A stretch of 64,000 bases of DNA from contig QCGG01000005.1 of the NCBI GenBank assembly GCA_003280055.1, positions 62,001 to 126,000 of the forward strand. Reading direction: 5' to 3'. This document shows, piece after piece, positions 43,502 through 56,861 of this stretch. How positions within the stretch are numbered: the stretch's first letter is position 1; each line of letters begins with the position of its first letter. The notes under the pieces are model-generated. The model did no database searches, was not told where the DNA came from, and saw only the letters and a list, made by a program, of their open reading frames with translations. Origin of the DNA: Prochlorococcus sp. AG-363-P19 (GTDB lineage Bacteria; Cyanobacteriota; Cyanobacteriia; PCC-6307; Cyanobiaceae). The position numbers were made by a program, and so were the translations under genes.

Positions 43502-45286
43502 ATGCGCGTCTCCCGCCTAATGCTGGTGACGCTACGGGAAGTACCAGCTGATGCAGAGATCAGTTCTCATAAGTTATTGCTTAGGGGGGGATACATCCGT
43601 CGTGTTACATCAGGTATTTATGCTTATCTTCCATTAATGTGGAGAGTTTTAAAAAAAATAATTGCAATCGTTCAAGAAGAGATGGACTCAACTGGAGCGT
43701 TAGAAACACTTTTACCCCAACTTCAGCCCTCTGAACTTTGGGAGAAGAGTGGACGTTGGCAAGGTTACACAGAAGGGGAAGGAATAATGTTCAACCTTAA
43801 AGACAGGCAAAAAAGGCGTTTAGGCCTTGGCCCAACTCACGAGGAAGTCATCACAAGTCTTGCCGGAGAGATGCTTCGGTCATATCGACAACTGCCAATA
43901 ACCCTTTATCAAACCCAAACCAAGTTCAGAGATGAAATTCGTCCTCGGTTTGGACTCATGAGAAGTCGTGAATTCATAATGAAAGACGCTTATTCATTTC
44001 ATTCAAATGAAAAAAGCCTTAAAAAAACATATGAAGTCATGGATGAAGCTTACAAAAGAATCTTTAAAAGATGTGGTCTAAATGTATTACCAGTTGATGC
44101 AGATAGTGGTGCCATAGGTGGTGTGGCTTCTCAAGAGTTCATGGTTACCGCTGAGGCAGGTGAAGATTTAATCTTAACCAGTGAAGATAGTTCTTATGCA
44201 GCAAATCAGGAGAAAGCCGTATCTATACCAAAAGAAGCAATTCCTCTTGTTAACCCTAGAGAATCCATCATAAAAACAAATTTCTCTGGAAAGATTGAAG
44301 ACTTATGTTTATCCCTAGAATTAGACCCATCTCAAATAATTAAGGTTATTCTTATGCTCGCAATTATTGAAGAAGAAAAACCTCAACCAATTCTAATAAG
44401 TCTTCGTGGAGATCAACAACTAAACGAAGTAAAGCTATTCAACACGATAACAAGTGTATTAAAGACAAGAATCATAGAGATTTCACCAATAACTCCCGAA
44501 AATATTAATCTAGAATGTTTACCCCCTTTACCCTTTGGCTCTATTGGACCTGATTTAAGTGATGAAATACTCGCTGGTGCAAAAACTTGGTCTACCAAGT
44601 TTCTTCGAGTAGCTGACTACACCGCCACTAATCTTGAATCTTTTGTCTGTGGGGCCAATGAAATTCATCGCCACAAAGTCTGCGCTAATTGGGAAAGTAT
44701 TGGCAACAAGCCTCAGGCCTTTGATATTCGAAAAGCCCAAGCTGGTGACAAATGCATTCATAATAAAAATCAAAAGCTTCTAGCAAAACGAGGCATTGAA
44801 GTAGGTCATATTTTTCAATTAGGTAGAAAATATTCCGAAGCACTAGGCACAAACTTCACGAATGAGAGTGGTGCACTAGAAGCCTTTTGGATGGGTTGTT
44901 ATGGAATTGGAGTTTCAAGACTCGCCCAAGCAGCTGTAGAGCAAAACCATGACGAAGCTGGCATCTGTTGGCCCAGCAACATTGCTCCATTTGAAGCGAT
45001 CGTTGTCATCGCAAACATGAAGGATTCAAATCAGTTAGATCTAGGGGAGAAGCTCTACCAAGTTCTTAAAGACAATAAGGTTGACGCTCTTCTGGACGAC
45101 CGGCAAGAAAGAGCTGGCGTAAAATTTAAAGACGCAGACCTGATTGGCATTCCTATTCGAATAGTTGTGGGAAGAGACGCAAAAGAAGGAAATGTTGAAT
45201 TTTGGGATAGGTCCAGTCGAACTTCCAAACTCATTAACGAGAATTCTGTTGTTAGTGAAGTTATTTCTGTAATTGGTCGGGACTGA
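43502..45286 (+). CDS. proS: Prolyl-tRNA synthetase
   Basis: MRVSRLMLVTLREVPADAEISSHKLLLRGGYIRRVTSGIYAYLPLMWRVLKK; GPTHEEVIT; DDRQERAGVKFKDADLIGIPIR. Confidence 0.97.
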   Translation: MRVSRLMLVTLREVPADAEISSHKLLLRGGYIRRVTSGIYAYLPLMWRVLKKIIAIVQEEMDSTGALETLLPQLQPSELWEKSGRWQGYTEGEGIMFNLKDRQKRRLGLGPTHEEVITSLAGEMLRSYRQLPITLYQTQTKFRDEIRPRFGLMRSREFIMKDAYSFHSNEKSLKKTYEVMDEAYKRIFKRCGLNVLPVDADSGAIGGVASQEFMVTAEAGEDLILTSEDSSYAANQEKAVSIPKEAIPLVNPRESIIKTNFSGKIEDLCLSLELDPSQIIKVILMLAIIEEEKPQPILISLRGDQQLNEVKLFNTITSVLKTRIIEISPITPENINLECLPPLPFGSIGPDLSDEILAGAKTWSTKFLRVADYTATNLESFVCGANEIHRHKVCANWESIGNKPQAFDIRKAQAGDKCIHNKNQKLLAKRGIEVGHIFQLGRKYSEALGTNFTNESGALEAFWMGCYGIGVSRLAQAAVEQNHDEAGICWPSNIAPFEAIVVIANMKDSNQLDLGEKLYQVLKDNKVDALLDDRQERAGVKFKDADLIGIPIRIVVGRDAKEGNVEFWDRSSRTSKLINENSVVSEVISVIGRD

Positions 45287-45340
45287 AGCTCATGAGTGCC
45301 TGTAAAAGTCGTAAAGTTATAAATTAATTGCCTTAGAAGA

Positions 45341-47184
<1,844 letters not shown>

Positions 47185-47246
47185 AGGCAATCAATGCATG
47201 CCAAATAAACCCAATCCAATCAAACAATAAACAGAGATTTACTCAA

Positions 47247-48260
47247 ATGATATCCAAACCTAGATTCGCTAATAAGACTATTGATGTAGTCGGGATAGGA
47301 AATGCAATCGTTGATGTTTTAGTTCAATCAGAAGACGTTTTCCTTGAAACTCACGGATTAATCAAAGGGAGCATGACTTTGGTTAATGAAGTTCAAGCAG
47401 AAAAGCTATATCAAGATGCTGGACCCGGTATTGAAACTTCCGGAGGTTCAGCGGCTAATACCCTGGCAGGAATAGCAATGCTAGGCGGGAAGGCTAATTT
47501 TATTGGTCGCGTAAGGAATGACCAACTAGGCAAAATTTTCAATCATGACATTCATTCTGTGGGAGCTAACTTTGAAACGCCTTTCTCTACAGAGGGGCCT
47601 GGCACTGCCAGATGCTTAATAATTGTCACCCCAGACGCACAACGGACAATGTGTACCTATCTTGGGGCTTCTGTCCAGCTAGAACCTAGAGACCTAGATT
47701 TATCCGTAATTAAAGACACAAAGATTGTTTATTTGGAAGGATATCTTTGGGATAATGAGGCTGCTAAAAAAGCTTTTATTACCGCTGCAAAACTAGCCAA
47801 GAGCTCTGGTGGTGAAGTTGCGCTATCTCTTTCTGACTCCTTCTGTGTAAATAGACATCGTGAAAGCTTTTTGGAGCTAGTAAGCAATCACATAGATATT
47901 CTATTTGCCAATGAAAGTGAAATAATTTCCTTGTACCAATCCTCAAATATTGACAACGCAATAAAAGAATTAAGAAGTTGCTGCAAAACAGCTGCAATAA
48001 CTCGTAGTGAAGCTGGTTCGATAGTTCTTGAAGGGGAAAGATTTTGGGAGATTCCTGCTTTTAAACTAGGAAATCTGATTGACACTACTGGTGCAGGAGA
48101 TCTATATGCCGGTGGATTTCTTTATGCCTACACTCAAAACAAACCAATTAAAGATTGTGGGGAAATCGGGTCAATTTGCGCTGGAAAAGTTGTTACACAA
48201 CTAGGACCTCGCTCAAGGGATTCCCTAAAAGAAGTCTTAATGAATTATGGACGATATTGA
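47247..48260 (+). CDS. PfkB-family sugar/adenosine kinase
   Basis: VVGIGNAIVDVLVQ, GGSAANTLAGIAMLGGKANFIGRV, DTTGAGDLYAGGFL. Confidence 0.93.
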   Translation: MISKPRFANKTIDVVGIGNAIVDVLVQSEDVFLETHGLIKGSMTLVNEVQAEKLYQDAGPGIETSGGSAANTLAGIAMLGGKANFIGRVRNDQLGKIFNHDIHSVGANFETPFSTEGPGTARCLIIVTPDAQRTMCTYLGASVQLEPRDLDLSVIKDTKIVYLEGYLWDNEAAKKAFITAAKLAKSSGGEVALSLSDSFCVNRHRESFLELVSNHIDILFANESEIISLYQSSNIDNAIKELRSCCKTAAITRSEAGSIVLEGERFWEIPAFKLGNLIDTTGAGDLYAGGFLYAYTQNKPIKDCGEIGSICAGKVVTQLGPRSRDSLKEVLMNYGRY

Positions 48261-48275
48261 TATAAACGCTTCTTC

Positions 48276-48605
48276 TTAGCTAACAATATCTAGCATCCAA
48301 TTCTGATATGAACTTTCTGATGATGTCTTAAAAAAAATAAACTCAGGGTTCTCATATGTATGCATCTGTTTGACAACCTTATGCAACTCCTCTAAAAGAC
48401 TAGCTTTAGTCTTGATAAGCAACTGCACCTCTTTACTTGACTCTATTCTGTTATTCCACCAGTAATGCGATTCAATGTCTTTAAGACTTACACAAGCGGC
48501 AAGTCTCTTCCTTAATATATTCTTAGCAAGCAAATCTGCATGTGCAACATCTGCTTCGGTTGTGATTACCAAAATCAATTCAGATTTAGTTTCTGGCAAA
48601 AGCAT
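48276..48605 (-). CDS. cutA: CutA1-family divalent cation tolerance protein
   Basis: VITTEADVAHADLLAKNILRKRLAACVSLKDIESHYWWNNRIE. Confidence 0.92.
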   Translation of the reverse strand: MLLPETKSELILVITTEADVAHADLLAKNILRKRLAACVSLKDIESHYWWNNRIESSKEVQLLIKTKASLLEELHKVVKQMHTYENPEFIFFKTSSESSYQNWMLDIVS

Positions 48606-48657
48606 TATCAGAGGATAGAAAGGGATTAATCATTCAATCACTTTTAGGAAATTTTTC

Positions 48658-49476
48658 TCAAGCTTCTATTCGATCCAATATTTCCTTGCTTGAATAAACC
48701 ACATCAATCCCTTTCAAAAAAGCCGGGCGAGCAATAAGCCAAAGTTCTAAACCAATCTCTTCAGACACTCTTTTCCATAACTTTTCCGTAATCCCTCCGG
48801 ATTGTCGACAAAGCACTGAGGTGATTGACCATCGTCTACATAATGCAAGTTCAATCGCTCCAGAGAATTCTTCTTGCCTAGGTGGCCTAATTACTGCTAA
48901 TCGCTGTTCATCTAGATCAGTAGCAAGTGCAGATCTAAGACTTAAATTCGACGAGAAAACCCGAGCAAAAACCTCAGCACCCCCCTTTTGCGCACATTTA
49001 ACAGCATCTTGAAGATTCCTTGTTCCAATAGCAAATAAAAACCTTTTACCTAAAAGTTCTTTATGGGCTAATTCCGACGGAGTTTTGATAAATTTAGCGT
49101 TGCGAACTTTTTCGAAAGGGCGCTCATATCTGAGCAAAGGCTGACCAAGCTCAGCACAAGCAAAAAAGAGGTTGGAACGGATCGTTGTTGCGAAGGGATG
49201 AGTTGCATCAATCACCCAATCAAAACTTTTGTTCCTAGACCTAGCATCTTCAATAATCCCTTTGACTCCATTTGGGCCATTAATGGGACCTATCCAAATA
49301 TTTTCCAAAGGAAGGTCCTCATAAACCCTACCTGCACTTTGAGAGACAACGCTCAGGCTGACTCTCCAACCCTGCTTAACTAAAACTTCGACCAATGGAG
49401 GTCCATCACCAGTTCCACATAGCAACCATAAATTTCGGTGGTAATTCTTGTGGGTCTGCATCAAGATGGTCCTCAA
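48658..49476 (-). CDS. cobK: Precorrin-6A reductase (CobK/CbiJ family)
   Basis: LLCGTGDGPPLVEVLVKQGWRVSLSVVSQSAGR, DWVIDATHPFATTIR. Confidence 0.87.
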   Translation of the reverse strand: MRTILMQTHKNYHRNLWLLCGTGDGPPLVEVLVKQGWRVSLSVVSQSAGRVYEDLPLENIWIGPINGPNGVKGIIEDARSRNKSFDWVIDATHPFATTIRSNLFFACAELGQPLLRYERPFEKVRNAKFIKTPSELAHKELLGKRFLFAIGTRNLQDAVKCAQKGGAEVFARVFSSNLSLRSALATDLDEQRLAVIRPPRQEEFSGAIELALCRRWSITSVLCRQSGGITEKLWKRVSEEIGLELWLIARPAFLKGIDVVYSSKEILDRIEA

Positions 49477-49490
49477 TTCATTAAAAAGAC

Positions 49491-49949
49491 ATGAACCACT
49501 GCCTGCTTGAAGTTGAGGTTATAGAGGCACCTACTACTAGGTACACCCAAAACAACCAAACTCCAATTGCTGAAATGAAAGTCCAATTCGACGGGCTTAG
49601 AGCTGATGATCTCCCAGGGACTCTGAAAGTTGTGGGTTGGGGAAATCTTGCTCAAGAAATGCAAAACAGAATCCACCTTGGACATCACCTTTTAGTTGAA
49701 GGTCGCCTGAGGATGAATACAATCTCGCGCCAGGATGGGACAAAAGAAAAATCTGCCGAGTTCACACTTTCAAAATTCCATCCAATTGGCGTAAAAACCA
49801 ATGAAGGCGATAGAAACATTCAAATCCCAAAAGAAAGCTCAAGCCTTCCTAAGGCTAATCCAACTAAAATTGATCAAACCAATGAAGATAATTCAACTAG
49901 TTGGAACAGTGCTCCTCTCATTCCAGATACTGATGACATCCCTTTTTAA
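49491..49949 (+). CDS. ssb: Single-stranded DNA-binding protein
   Basis: OB-fold segment, LGHHLLVEGRLRMNTISRQDGTKEKSAEFTLSKF, acidic tail DTDDIPF. Confidence 0.88.
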   Translation: MNHCLLEVEVIEAPTTRYTQNNQTPIAEMKVQFDGLRADDLPGTLKVVGWGNLAQEMQNRIHLGHHLLVEGRLRMNTISRQDGTKEKSAEFTLSKFHPIGVKTNEGDRNIQIPKESSSLPKANPTKIDQTNEDNSTSWNSAPLIPDTDDIPF

Positions 49950-49957
49950 AAATTTAA

Positions 49958-50155
49958 CTAGAAAAATTTTCCTTCATCAATTTCTTTAGTGGTCTTATCA
50001 AGCAATTGGCCTAACTCTCTTTCTAAGGCTGCCAAATCCAATCGCAACTCTGGCCATCTTCCATTATCAATTTGTTCAAGCAACCAAGCCCTATCCTTTT
50101 CAAGCTGGTGAACTAACTCAGCAATTTTTTGGGGATCAACATCAATTCTTGCCAT
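49958..50155 (-). CDS. Small conserved hypothetical protein
   Basis: 65 aa, amphipathic helical MARIDVDPQKIAELVHQLEKDRAWLLEQIDNGRWPELRLDLAALERELGQLLD. Confidence 0.65.
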   Translation of the reverse strand: MARIDVDPQKIAELVHQLEKDRAWLLEQIDNGRWPELRLDLAALERELGQLLDKTTKEIDEGKFF

Positions 50156-50208
50156 AGCAATTCAATCTAGGGTTACAAGCTGTACCACTGGGAGCGAGAA
50201 TAAGTGAC

Positions 50209-50781
50209 ATGAAAGATCTATTTTCACCCGCCAACATCATCACTGTCACTGGCGCAGTTCTAACAGTTATTGGCGCAATTGCCTATGGCACTGGTGCAGC
50301 GAACCTAAGTGTGCCAACCCTTTTCTATGGTTTCCCTATATTTATAGGAGGGCTTGCATTAAAAACATCTGAACTGCCACCTGCTAAAAAAATCCAACCA
50401 TCTAAAGACCTAAGTGATCTCCAAAAAGAAGGCCCTCCAGAACTTCAAAAACTTGTTGGGGATGTAACAAGATGGCGTTATGGGCAAAAAGCCCATCTCG
50501 AATCATCACTCCAAGTCTTAAATCTATGGGATGCGGATGAACCACCCCAGCTACTTGAGATTGAAGAGTTAGATACAGGAAGAGGTTATGGAGTTCGCTT
50601 AAGGTTTGAGATTGCTGGAGTGACTCTAGATCGGTGGCATGAAAAGAAAGCTCGCCTAAGTCGTTTTTTTGCTAATGGCCTTGAGGCAGAATTAAGGAGC
50701 AAAGATGGAAGAGAGCTTGATCTCATCCTTCTTCCAGCCCAAAGCAAAGACGGCAATAAAAACTCCGATGACCTCCCCTAA
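50209..50781 (+). CDS. DUF2854-like conserved cyanobacterial membrane protein
   Basis: Two hydrophobic N-terminal segments then soluble domain; upstream of argB. Confidence 0.75.
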   Translation: MKDLFSPANIITVTGAVLTVIGAIAYGTGAANLSVPTLFYGFPIFIGGLALKTSELPPAKKIQPSKDLSDLQKEGPPELQKLVGDVTRWRYGQKAHLESSLQVLNLWDADEPPQLLEIEELDTGRGYGVRLRFEIAGVTLDRWHEKKARLSRFFANGLEAELRSKDGRELDLILLPAQSKDGNKNSDDLP

Positions 50782-51694
50782 ACCCGTCAAAAGAACTGTG
50801 GATACATCTCGAAACGAATTGATCCAAAACAACTCAGGGAATGATTCTCTAAGAGTTTCAGTTTTGAGCGAGGCACTCCCATATATCCAACGTTTTGCAG
50901 AGCGGCGAATCGTCATTAAATATGGTGGCGCAGCAATGGCTCATAAGAATTTAAGAGAAGCAGTCTTTAGAGATCTTGCCCTCCTCTCAAGTGTGGGAGT
51001 TCAGCCAATTGTTGTTCATGGAGGTGGTCCAGAAATTAATCAATGGCTTCAACGTCTTCAAATCAAATCTGAATTTCGTGATGGTTTACGAGTAACCGAC
51101 TCACAAACGATGGAAGTCGTTGAAATGGTTCTAGTTGGTCGTGTGAACAAACAAATTGTCAATGGCCTAAATAAACTAGGTGCAGCATCTGTAGGTCTTA
51201 GTGGCTGTGATGGGTCATTAATCGAAGCAAGGCAATGGGGAGATGGAAGCCATGGATTTGTAGGTGACGTTGCAAAGGTGAATCCATCAATATTGAAACC
51301 ACTGCTCGAAAAAAGCTATATCCCAGTAATTTCGAGTGTTGCAGCAACCGCTAACGGACAATCGCACAATATCAATGCAGACACTGTTGCAGGAGAAATT
51401 GCTGCGTCTTTGGAAGCAGAAAAACTTATCTTGCTTACCGATACACCTGGAATACTTCAAGACGCCAATGATCCATCTACATTGATACGTCTATTACCCC
51501 TTAGCCAAGCCAGAAATCTAATTAAAAAAGGTGTAGTCAAAGATGGGATGACACCAAAAACAGAATGCTGTATAAGAGCTCTCGCTCAAGGTGTTCATGC
51601 AGCACACATCATCGACGGAAGAGTGCCTCATGCACTGCTTTTAGAGATCTTCACTGACGAAGGCATTGGCACCATGGTGGTTGGACGAGGTTGA
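50768..51694 (+). CDS. argB: Acetylglutamate kinase
   Basis: [46 protein letters not shown]. Preferred start MTSPKPV at 50768, overlapping the upstream gene by 14 bp. Confidence 0.96.
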   Translation: MTSPKPVKRTVDTSRNELIQNNSGNDSLRVSVLSEALPYIQRFAERRIVIKYGGAAMAHKNLREAVFRDLALLSSVGVQPIVVHGGGPEINQWLQRLQIKSEFRDGLRVTDSQTMEVVEMVLVGRVNKQIVNGLNKLGAASVGLSGCDGSLIEARQWGDGSHGFVGDVAKVNPSILKPLLEKSYIPVISSVAATANGQSHNINADTVAGEIAASLEAEKLILLTDTPGILQDANDPSTLIRLLPLSQARNLIKKGVVKDGMTPKTECCIRALAQGVHAAHIIDGRVPHALLLEIFTDEGIGTMVVGRG

Positions 51695-51697
51695 TCG

Positions 51698-52792
51698 ATG
51701 ACAGTCAACCTGGCGACAGCTGAAGCAGCTATTGCTCGTGGAGACTATTCACTAAGCCTAGAAATTCTAAAAAGACTGGCCAAAGAGAGTCCTTCTTCCG
51801 GGAAAGATGGGGCCCAAATCAGAATGCTTATGGTAACTGCTTGGATGGGGCAAGGACAGGAAGGGAAAGCCATTGAGACCTGTCGCCTTCTTACTCGGTG
51901 CAAAGACCCTGATCTAAGAGTCAAAGCCAAGCATTTGCTCTCAGTATTGGAAGCACCAAGCCTTGAGAGGCCCTCTAGCTGGTCAATAGAAATACCAACT
52001 GTTGAGGTCACCGCTTTAGCGAAAAGTCGTTCAAGACAAATCAAACGTACAACCCAAAAAGGAACCTCAATTCAGCTACCTCCAACTGGACCAACAAAAG
52101 GTCTCCAGATTGGCTTTGCAACAGTTGTCTTATCAGTCCTTCTATGTTTAACAATCCTCCTGAGCGGATGTGTAAAAATTACTACCGAGATAAAAATCCC
52201 AGGCCCTGATCAAATATCACTTGGATGGGAAGTGGAAAGTTCTACAACACAACTACTTCCGTGGCAAATAAAATTAATGGATTCACTTGTTTACTTATCT
52301 GACAAACTCAGGACAGAAGTTGGACCTAGAGGTAGCCAAAAAATCATCTCTGGAGTAATGAGTGCCAAAGAAGCAGATTTATTACTTCAAAAAGTAGTTA
52401 CTATTGCCACTGATGCAGGAGGAATTGAGCAAACAAATTCCAAACTGGAATTAAAAGAGAAAAATTGGCTTTTGGGAATCAAACAAGACCTAGACCTCTT
52501 TATTGATCTTTCAAAAGTTCCAGACATTCCAGGATTAAAATTATCGGTAAAAATTATCCCTTCCCCGTCAAGGCAAAATCTTTCTGCAGATCCAAATTCC
52601 CTCCTAAAAAAAGGCAAAGACTTATTTTGGCAAATACATTCTGGAAGGGTTAATCATTTATATCTACACGAATGGAAATGGAGTCGTTTAGGAATAGGTA
52701 CTGTTCTGATTTGTCTATTACTACTTCTTACACGAACTCTTCAAAGCTTGCGCCTTCAACTCGGATATGGGTTTCCTGAACTACCGCCTTAA
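51698..52792 (+). CDS. Conserved hypothetical membrane protein (DUF3153-like)
   Basis: TPR-like N-terminus, TM plus LSGCVKITTEIKIPGPDQISLGWEV, C-terminal TM. Confidence 0.75.
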   Translation: MTVNLATAEAAIARGDYSLSLEILKRLAKESPSSGKDGAQIRMLMVTAWMGQGQEGKAIETCRLLTRCKDPDLRVKAKHLLSVLEAPSLERPSSWSIEIPTVEVTALAKSRSRQIKRTTQKGTSIQLPPTGPTKGLQIGFATVVLSVLLCLTILLSGCVKITTEIKIPGPDQISLGWEVESSTTQLLPWQIKLMDSLVYLSDKLRTEVGPRGSQKIISGVMSAKEADLLLQKVVTIATDAGGIEQTNSKLELKEKNWLLGIKQDLDLFIDLSKVPDIPGLKLSVKIIPSPSRQNLSADPNSLLKKGKDLFWQIHSGRVNHLYLHEWKWSRLGIGTVLICLLLLLTRTLQSLRLQLGYGFPELPP

Positions 52793-52803
52793 CTGAAAAA
52801 CAT

Positions 52804-55080
52804 CTAAAGATTTATAGGGTCAGGATCAACCGCCAAAGTAACCCCTTTAGGCAAAGCTTCCCATAGTTCATTTCCTTTAGGAAGAGGCAATGAACTGCCT
52901 TCAGGTCCATGAAGTAGCAATTGCCAACGACTCCGACCAGACACCCTGGCCACCATTGAAGGTGCAGGTCCAACCATCATCCATCCACTGATGTCAGAAA
53001 TTGGCCTTATAAACTCTGCAATGCTTGATGCTGCAGTTGCAGTTGTAGAAGCTGATTCTCCTGCAAACCGTAATAAACAGGCTCTTTTATATGGAATCAA
53101 TCCAGCTTCTTTTCTAAGTAAAGATTCTTGTTTCAAGAACTCCTCATAACGACCGTCAACTAAATGTTTGATAACAGGGTGATCAGGACAATATGTCTGA
53201 ACAAAAACCCTACCTGGAAGTTCGCCCCGACCTGTTCTTCCAGCCAATTGCATCAACGTCTGGAGAGATTGTTCACTTGCCTGCAAATCAGGCCGATGAA
53301 GCAATCCATCAGCCGCTAACACAGCCGCCAAAGTGACTTTGGGCAAATCCATGCCCTTAGAGAGCATTTGAGTGCCAACTAAAACATCAGCTTCTCCATT
53401 TGCAAAACGCTCCAAGATTCGACGATGTCCATGACGACCTCGTATTGAATCCCTATCAAAACGCATAAAAGTTACTCCTTCCAATTCTCGAGAAAGATGT
53501 TCCATGACTCGCTGAGTCCCTGAACCAAAAGGCTTAAAAGCAACTGAACCACAATGTCCACAAGTCGATTCCATTTCGCTGCGATAGTCACACCAATGAC
53601 AGCGCAACCACTGAGACCCATTCTTTTTTTTGTGAACAGTTAAAGCCACATCACAGTTTGGACATTGCACAACCTCGCCACAACTTCGACAACTCAGAAA
53701 ACTGCTATAGCCTCTTCTGGGAACAAGCACTACTGCTTGTTCCTTTTTCTCAGGCAATGCAGCCAAACGACTTATCAATGCTCGACTTACAACCAATCGG
53801 TGTCCTTCCGCCAATTCCTGCCGCATATCAATTAAATGAATAGAAGGCAAAGGTCGGTTGCTAATTCGATTATTTAACCTAGCTACAGCTATAGAGCCTC
53901 TGGGTTCCAAATTTTTCCAAGTAGTCAATGAAGGTGTAGCAGTCCCCAATAACACTTTCGCTCCAATACGCTTGGCTCTATCCAAAGCCAGATCCCTCGC
54001 GTGATAGCAAGGCATCGGTGACTCCTGTTTATAAGAACTGTCATGTTCCTCATCCAAGACGATCAAACCAAGTGGCGCTAATGGCAAAAAAACTGCAGAT
54101 CGAGTTCCTATTACAACCATTGGATTTTCAGCATTAAGTCCCTTGCGCCAAGTCGAAACCCTTTCTTTGTATGTGCATGCGCTGTGATACTCAAATACAA
54201 CTGAACCAAACCTTTTTCTGAAACGATCTACCAACTGAGGAATTAGGCCTATCTCAGGAGTCAATATCAAACAGTGCCTGCCTTCAGCCAATTCTTTTTC
54301 TGCTAACTGCAAATAAACTTCTGTCTTTCCTGAGCCTGTGACCCCCCAAAGCAAAGTTGCCTTCCCAACAGGCTGGGAAGAAAAAAGCTCAATAGCTTTA
54401 TGCTGCTCATCAGTAAGAATTTGAGGGGGCTCCAAATTCTGTCGCAAAGAAATTGAATCCTCATCACCTTGTTCTTTCTTAAACTCACGCTTCTCTCGTC
54501 TGAGCAAACCTTTTTTTACAAGGCCATCTAACAATCTTGCACTAAATCCTTCGATATAAAGATCCTTTTGCCAGGCCCCTCCACTTCTTTCTACTAGGAG
54601 ATTTCGCAAAGCCAATTGCCTTCTAGAAAGACCATCAAACTCATTGACGTCGCCCTCCAAGGCAATCCAAATCAATTTACGCGGTAAGTGAGTTTCCGCA
54701 AAATGCCCTAACCAACCAGGAGGCAAAGCCACCTTAAGCATGCGAAACGGACTGGTGTAACACCTTTTTGCAATTGATTCCAACCATTCTCGCCACAACG
54801 GGTCAACAGCAGCTGTTTGGATCAACCCTTCTACAGGCTTCAATTCATGCACTCCCGTTAATCCTTGGTTTTTCTTATCCGAGGAAACTCGTTTCGCTAT
54901 TACCAAACCATGGATCAATCGACCTCGCAGACGCACTAAAACCAAATCCCCTAGATCTACCCCAAAAGGTTTTGAATCTAAATAAGTAAAACAGCGACCA
55001 TCTCTTCCCGCCTCCAACCAAACATCCACCTCTACTTGGGATGAGCATGAAGTTTGGACAAGGTCAGTTGCAGAGGTCAC
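52804..55080 (-). CDS. priA: Primosomal protein N' (PriA helicase)
   Basis: LLWGVTGSGKTEVYLQLAEKEL, VLDEEHDSSYKQ, Cys cluster CRSCGEVVQCPNCDVALTVHKK. Confidence 0.97.
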   Translation of the reverse strand: MTSATDLVQTSCSSQVEVDVWLEAGRDGRCFTYLDSKPFGVDLGDLVLVRLRGRLIHGLVIAKRVSSDKKNQGLTGVHELKPVEGLIQTAAVDPLWREWLESIAKRCYTSPFRMLKVALPPGWLGHFAETHLPRKLIWIALEGDVNEFDGLSRRQLALRNLLVERSGGAWQKDLYIEGFSARLLDGLVKKGLLRREKREFKKEQGDEDSISLRQNLEPPQILTDEQHKAIELFSSQPVGKATLLWGVTGSGKTEVYLQLAEKELAEGRHCLILTPEIGLIPQLVDRFRKRFGSVVFEYHSACTYKERVSTWRKGLNAENPMVVIGTRSAVFLPLAPLGLIVLDEEHDSSYKQESPMPCYHARDLALDRAKRIGAKVLLGTATPSLTTWKNLEPRGSIAVARLNNRISNRPLPSIHLIDMRQELAEGHRLVVSRALISRLAALPEKKEQAVVLVPRRGYSSFLSCRSCGEVVQCPNCDVALTVHKKKNGSQWLRCHWCDYRSEMESTCGHCGSVAFKPFGSGTQRVMEHLSRELEGVTFMRFDRDSIRGRHGHRRILERFANGEADVLVGTQMLSKGMDLPKVTLAAVLAADGLLHRPDLQASEQSLQTLMQLAGRTGRGELPGRVFVQTYCPDHPVIKHLVDGRYEEFLKQESLLRKEAGLIPYKRACLLRFAGESASTTATAASSIAEFIRPISDISGWMMVGPAPSMVARVSGRSRWQLLLHGPEGSSLPLPKGNELWEALPKGVTLAVDPDPINL

Positions 55081-55340
55081 AAGTTTTTTTTAACATGAGT
55101 GTGTTGAGCAGCCAAAAGGCTGCCGTCGGAATCAAGCAAACTTCCGCCCAGAGGGAAGACGCGAAGATCTATCGAATGGGTTATCTCCCCAAACGATTGA
55201 CCGGTCTGAGAAAGCCCCTGACAACCATGCAACGATCTACGAATACTTTTTATCATCTCAATACCATCAGCAATCCATCCTAAAAAAAACTTCACGAACA
55301 TCTGCTTATCTTGATTAGCAATTGGTTCTTGAATCATCAT
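55077..55340 (-). CDS. Small hypothetical protein
   Basis: 87-aa ORF immediately upstream of priA on the same strand. Confidence 0.4.
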   Translation of the reverse strand: MMIQEPIANQDKQMFVKFFLGWIADGIEMIKSIRRSLHGCQGLSQTGQSFGEITHSIDLRVFPLGGSLLDSDGSLLAAQHTHVKKNL

Positions 55341-55449
55341 TTCTAAATAAAGGATTTTGAGGTGTTTAGTTTGATCATCGACCTTTGCATATTTATGCGA
55401 AGCAGTAATCGTTTCTAGTCAATTTCACCCTTTATTCGAGTCGTTTGCC

Positions 55450-56733
55450 ATGAGTCTTGCCGCAACCAAAGTAGCAACAAAAAAGGTCTCACCTAAAGCA
55501 TCTAAAAAAGGTGAGGTTTCACCTGTAGCAAACAAAACAAAAACAACTCCCAAAAAGGCTAAGAAGTCATCTGCTAAGGCAAAATCCAAAAAAAAGACGC
55601 AGACAACTCCTAAAACAAACCCTTCTCCATCCAACCTTGATACACAAGCAGATCAATTGCTTGCCGCTGCAGAAGCCGAGACAAATCAGAACCCCCTCAA
55701 TAGCGAACTAGTAACTGACCTCTCTGCTATCAGCAAAGAAGCCAGAGCCAGAGCTTTGGCGGGGATTAGGATTGGCCCCAAAGGGGTCTATACCGAAGAT
55801 TCGATAAGAGTTTATCTGCAAGAGATTGGTCGCATCAGACTGCTTCGTCCAGATGAAGAAATTGAGCTTGCAAGGAAAATTGCAGACCTCCTTCACCTAG
55901 AAGAAATCGCCGCACAATTTGAAAGTGACAATGGTCACTACCCCACCACCAAGGAATGGGCCGTCCTGGAAGGGATGACCCTTGTAAAATTCCGTAGAAG
56001 GCTAATGCTAGGTCGACGTGCAAAGGAAAAAATGGTTCAATCAAACCTTCGACTGGTGGTTTCAATAGCAAAGAAATATATGAATAGAGGACTTTCTTTC
56101 CAAGATCTAATCCAAGAAGGGAGCCTGGGTCTAATCCGGGCAGCAGAAAAATTTGACCACGAAAAAGGCTACAAGTTCTCTACATATGCCACTTGGTGGA
56201 TCCGACAAGCTATCACCCGAGCGATAGCAGATCAAAGTAGAACCATTCGGCTTCCTGTCCATCTCTATGAGACCATTTCCCGAATCAAGAAAACCACCAA
56301 AGTACTCAGTCAAGAATTCGGACGAAAACCAACAGAAGAGGAAATTGCAGAAAGCATGGAAATGACTATTGAAAAGCTTCGATTTATTGCAAAAAGCGCC
56401 CAATTGCCGATATCTCTAGAAACCCCAATCGGTAAAGAAGAAGACTCTAGATTGGGCGACTTTATTGAAGCCGATATTGAGAATCCGGACCAAGATGTTG
56501 CCAAAAACCTTTTACGTGAGGATCTAGAAGGAGTCCTAGCTACTCTTAGCCCTCGAGAGAGAGATGTTCTTCGACTTAGATATGGTCTTGATGATGGCAG
56601 GATGAAAACACTTGAAGAGATTGGTCAAATCTTTGATGTGACACGGGAGCGCATAAGACAAATAGAAGCCAAGGCCCTCCGAAAGCTCCGTCATCCAAAC
56701 CGTAATGGAGTTCTAAAGGAATACATCAAATAA
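55450..56733 (+). CDS. rpoD: Primary RNA polymerase sigma factor RpoD/SigA
   Basis: [73 protein letters not shown]; Lys/Ala-rich N-terminus. Confidence 0.97.
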   Translation: MSLAATKVATKKVSPKASKKGEVSPVANKTKTTPKKAKKSSAKAKSKKKTQTTPKTNPSPSNLDTQADQLLAAAEAETNQNPLNSELVTDLSAISKEARARALAGIRIGPKGVYTEDSIRVYLQEIGRIRLLRPDEEIELARKIADLLHLEEIAAQFESDNGHYPTTKEWAVLEGMTLVKFRRRLMLGRRAKEKMVQSNLRLVVSIAKKYMNRGLSFQDLIQEGSLGLIRAAEKFDHEKGYKFSTYATWWIRQAITRAIADQSRTIRLPVHLYETISRIKKTTKVLSQEFGRKPTEEEIAESMEMTIEKLRFIAKSAQLPISLETPIGKEEDSRLGDFIEADIENPDQDVAKNLLREDLEGVLATLSPRERDVLRLRYGLDDGRMKTLEEIGQIFDVTRERIRQIEAKALRKLRHPNRNGVLKEYIK

Positions 56734-56861
56734 AAGAACAAATCTGCTTTGATATTTATTCAGAGATATCGATTCACGCCTCTTTAGATGGATAATAAAT
56801 ATTAAGTCAGGCCATACTGGCAAGACTCAACCAACAAACCTGAAATCTGCCAATAACATTA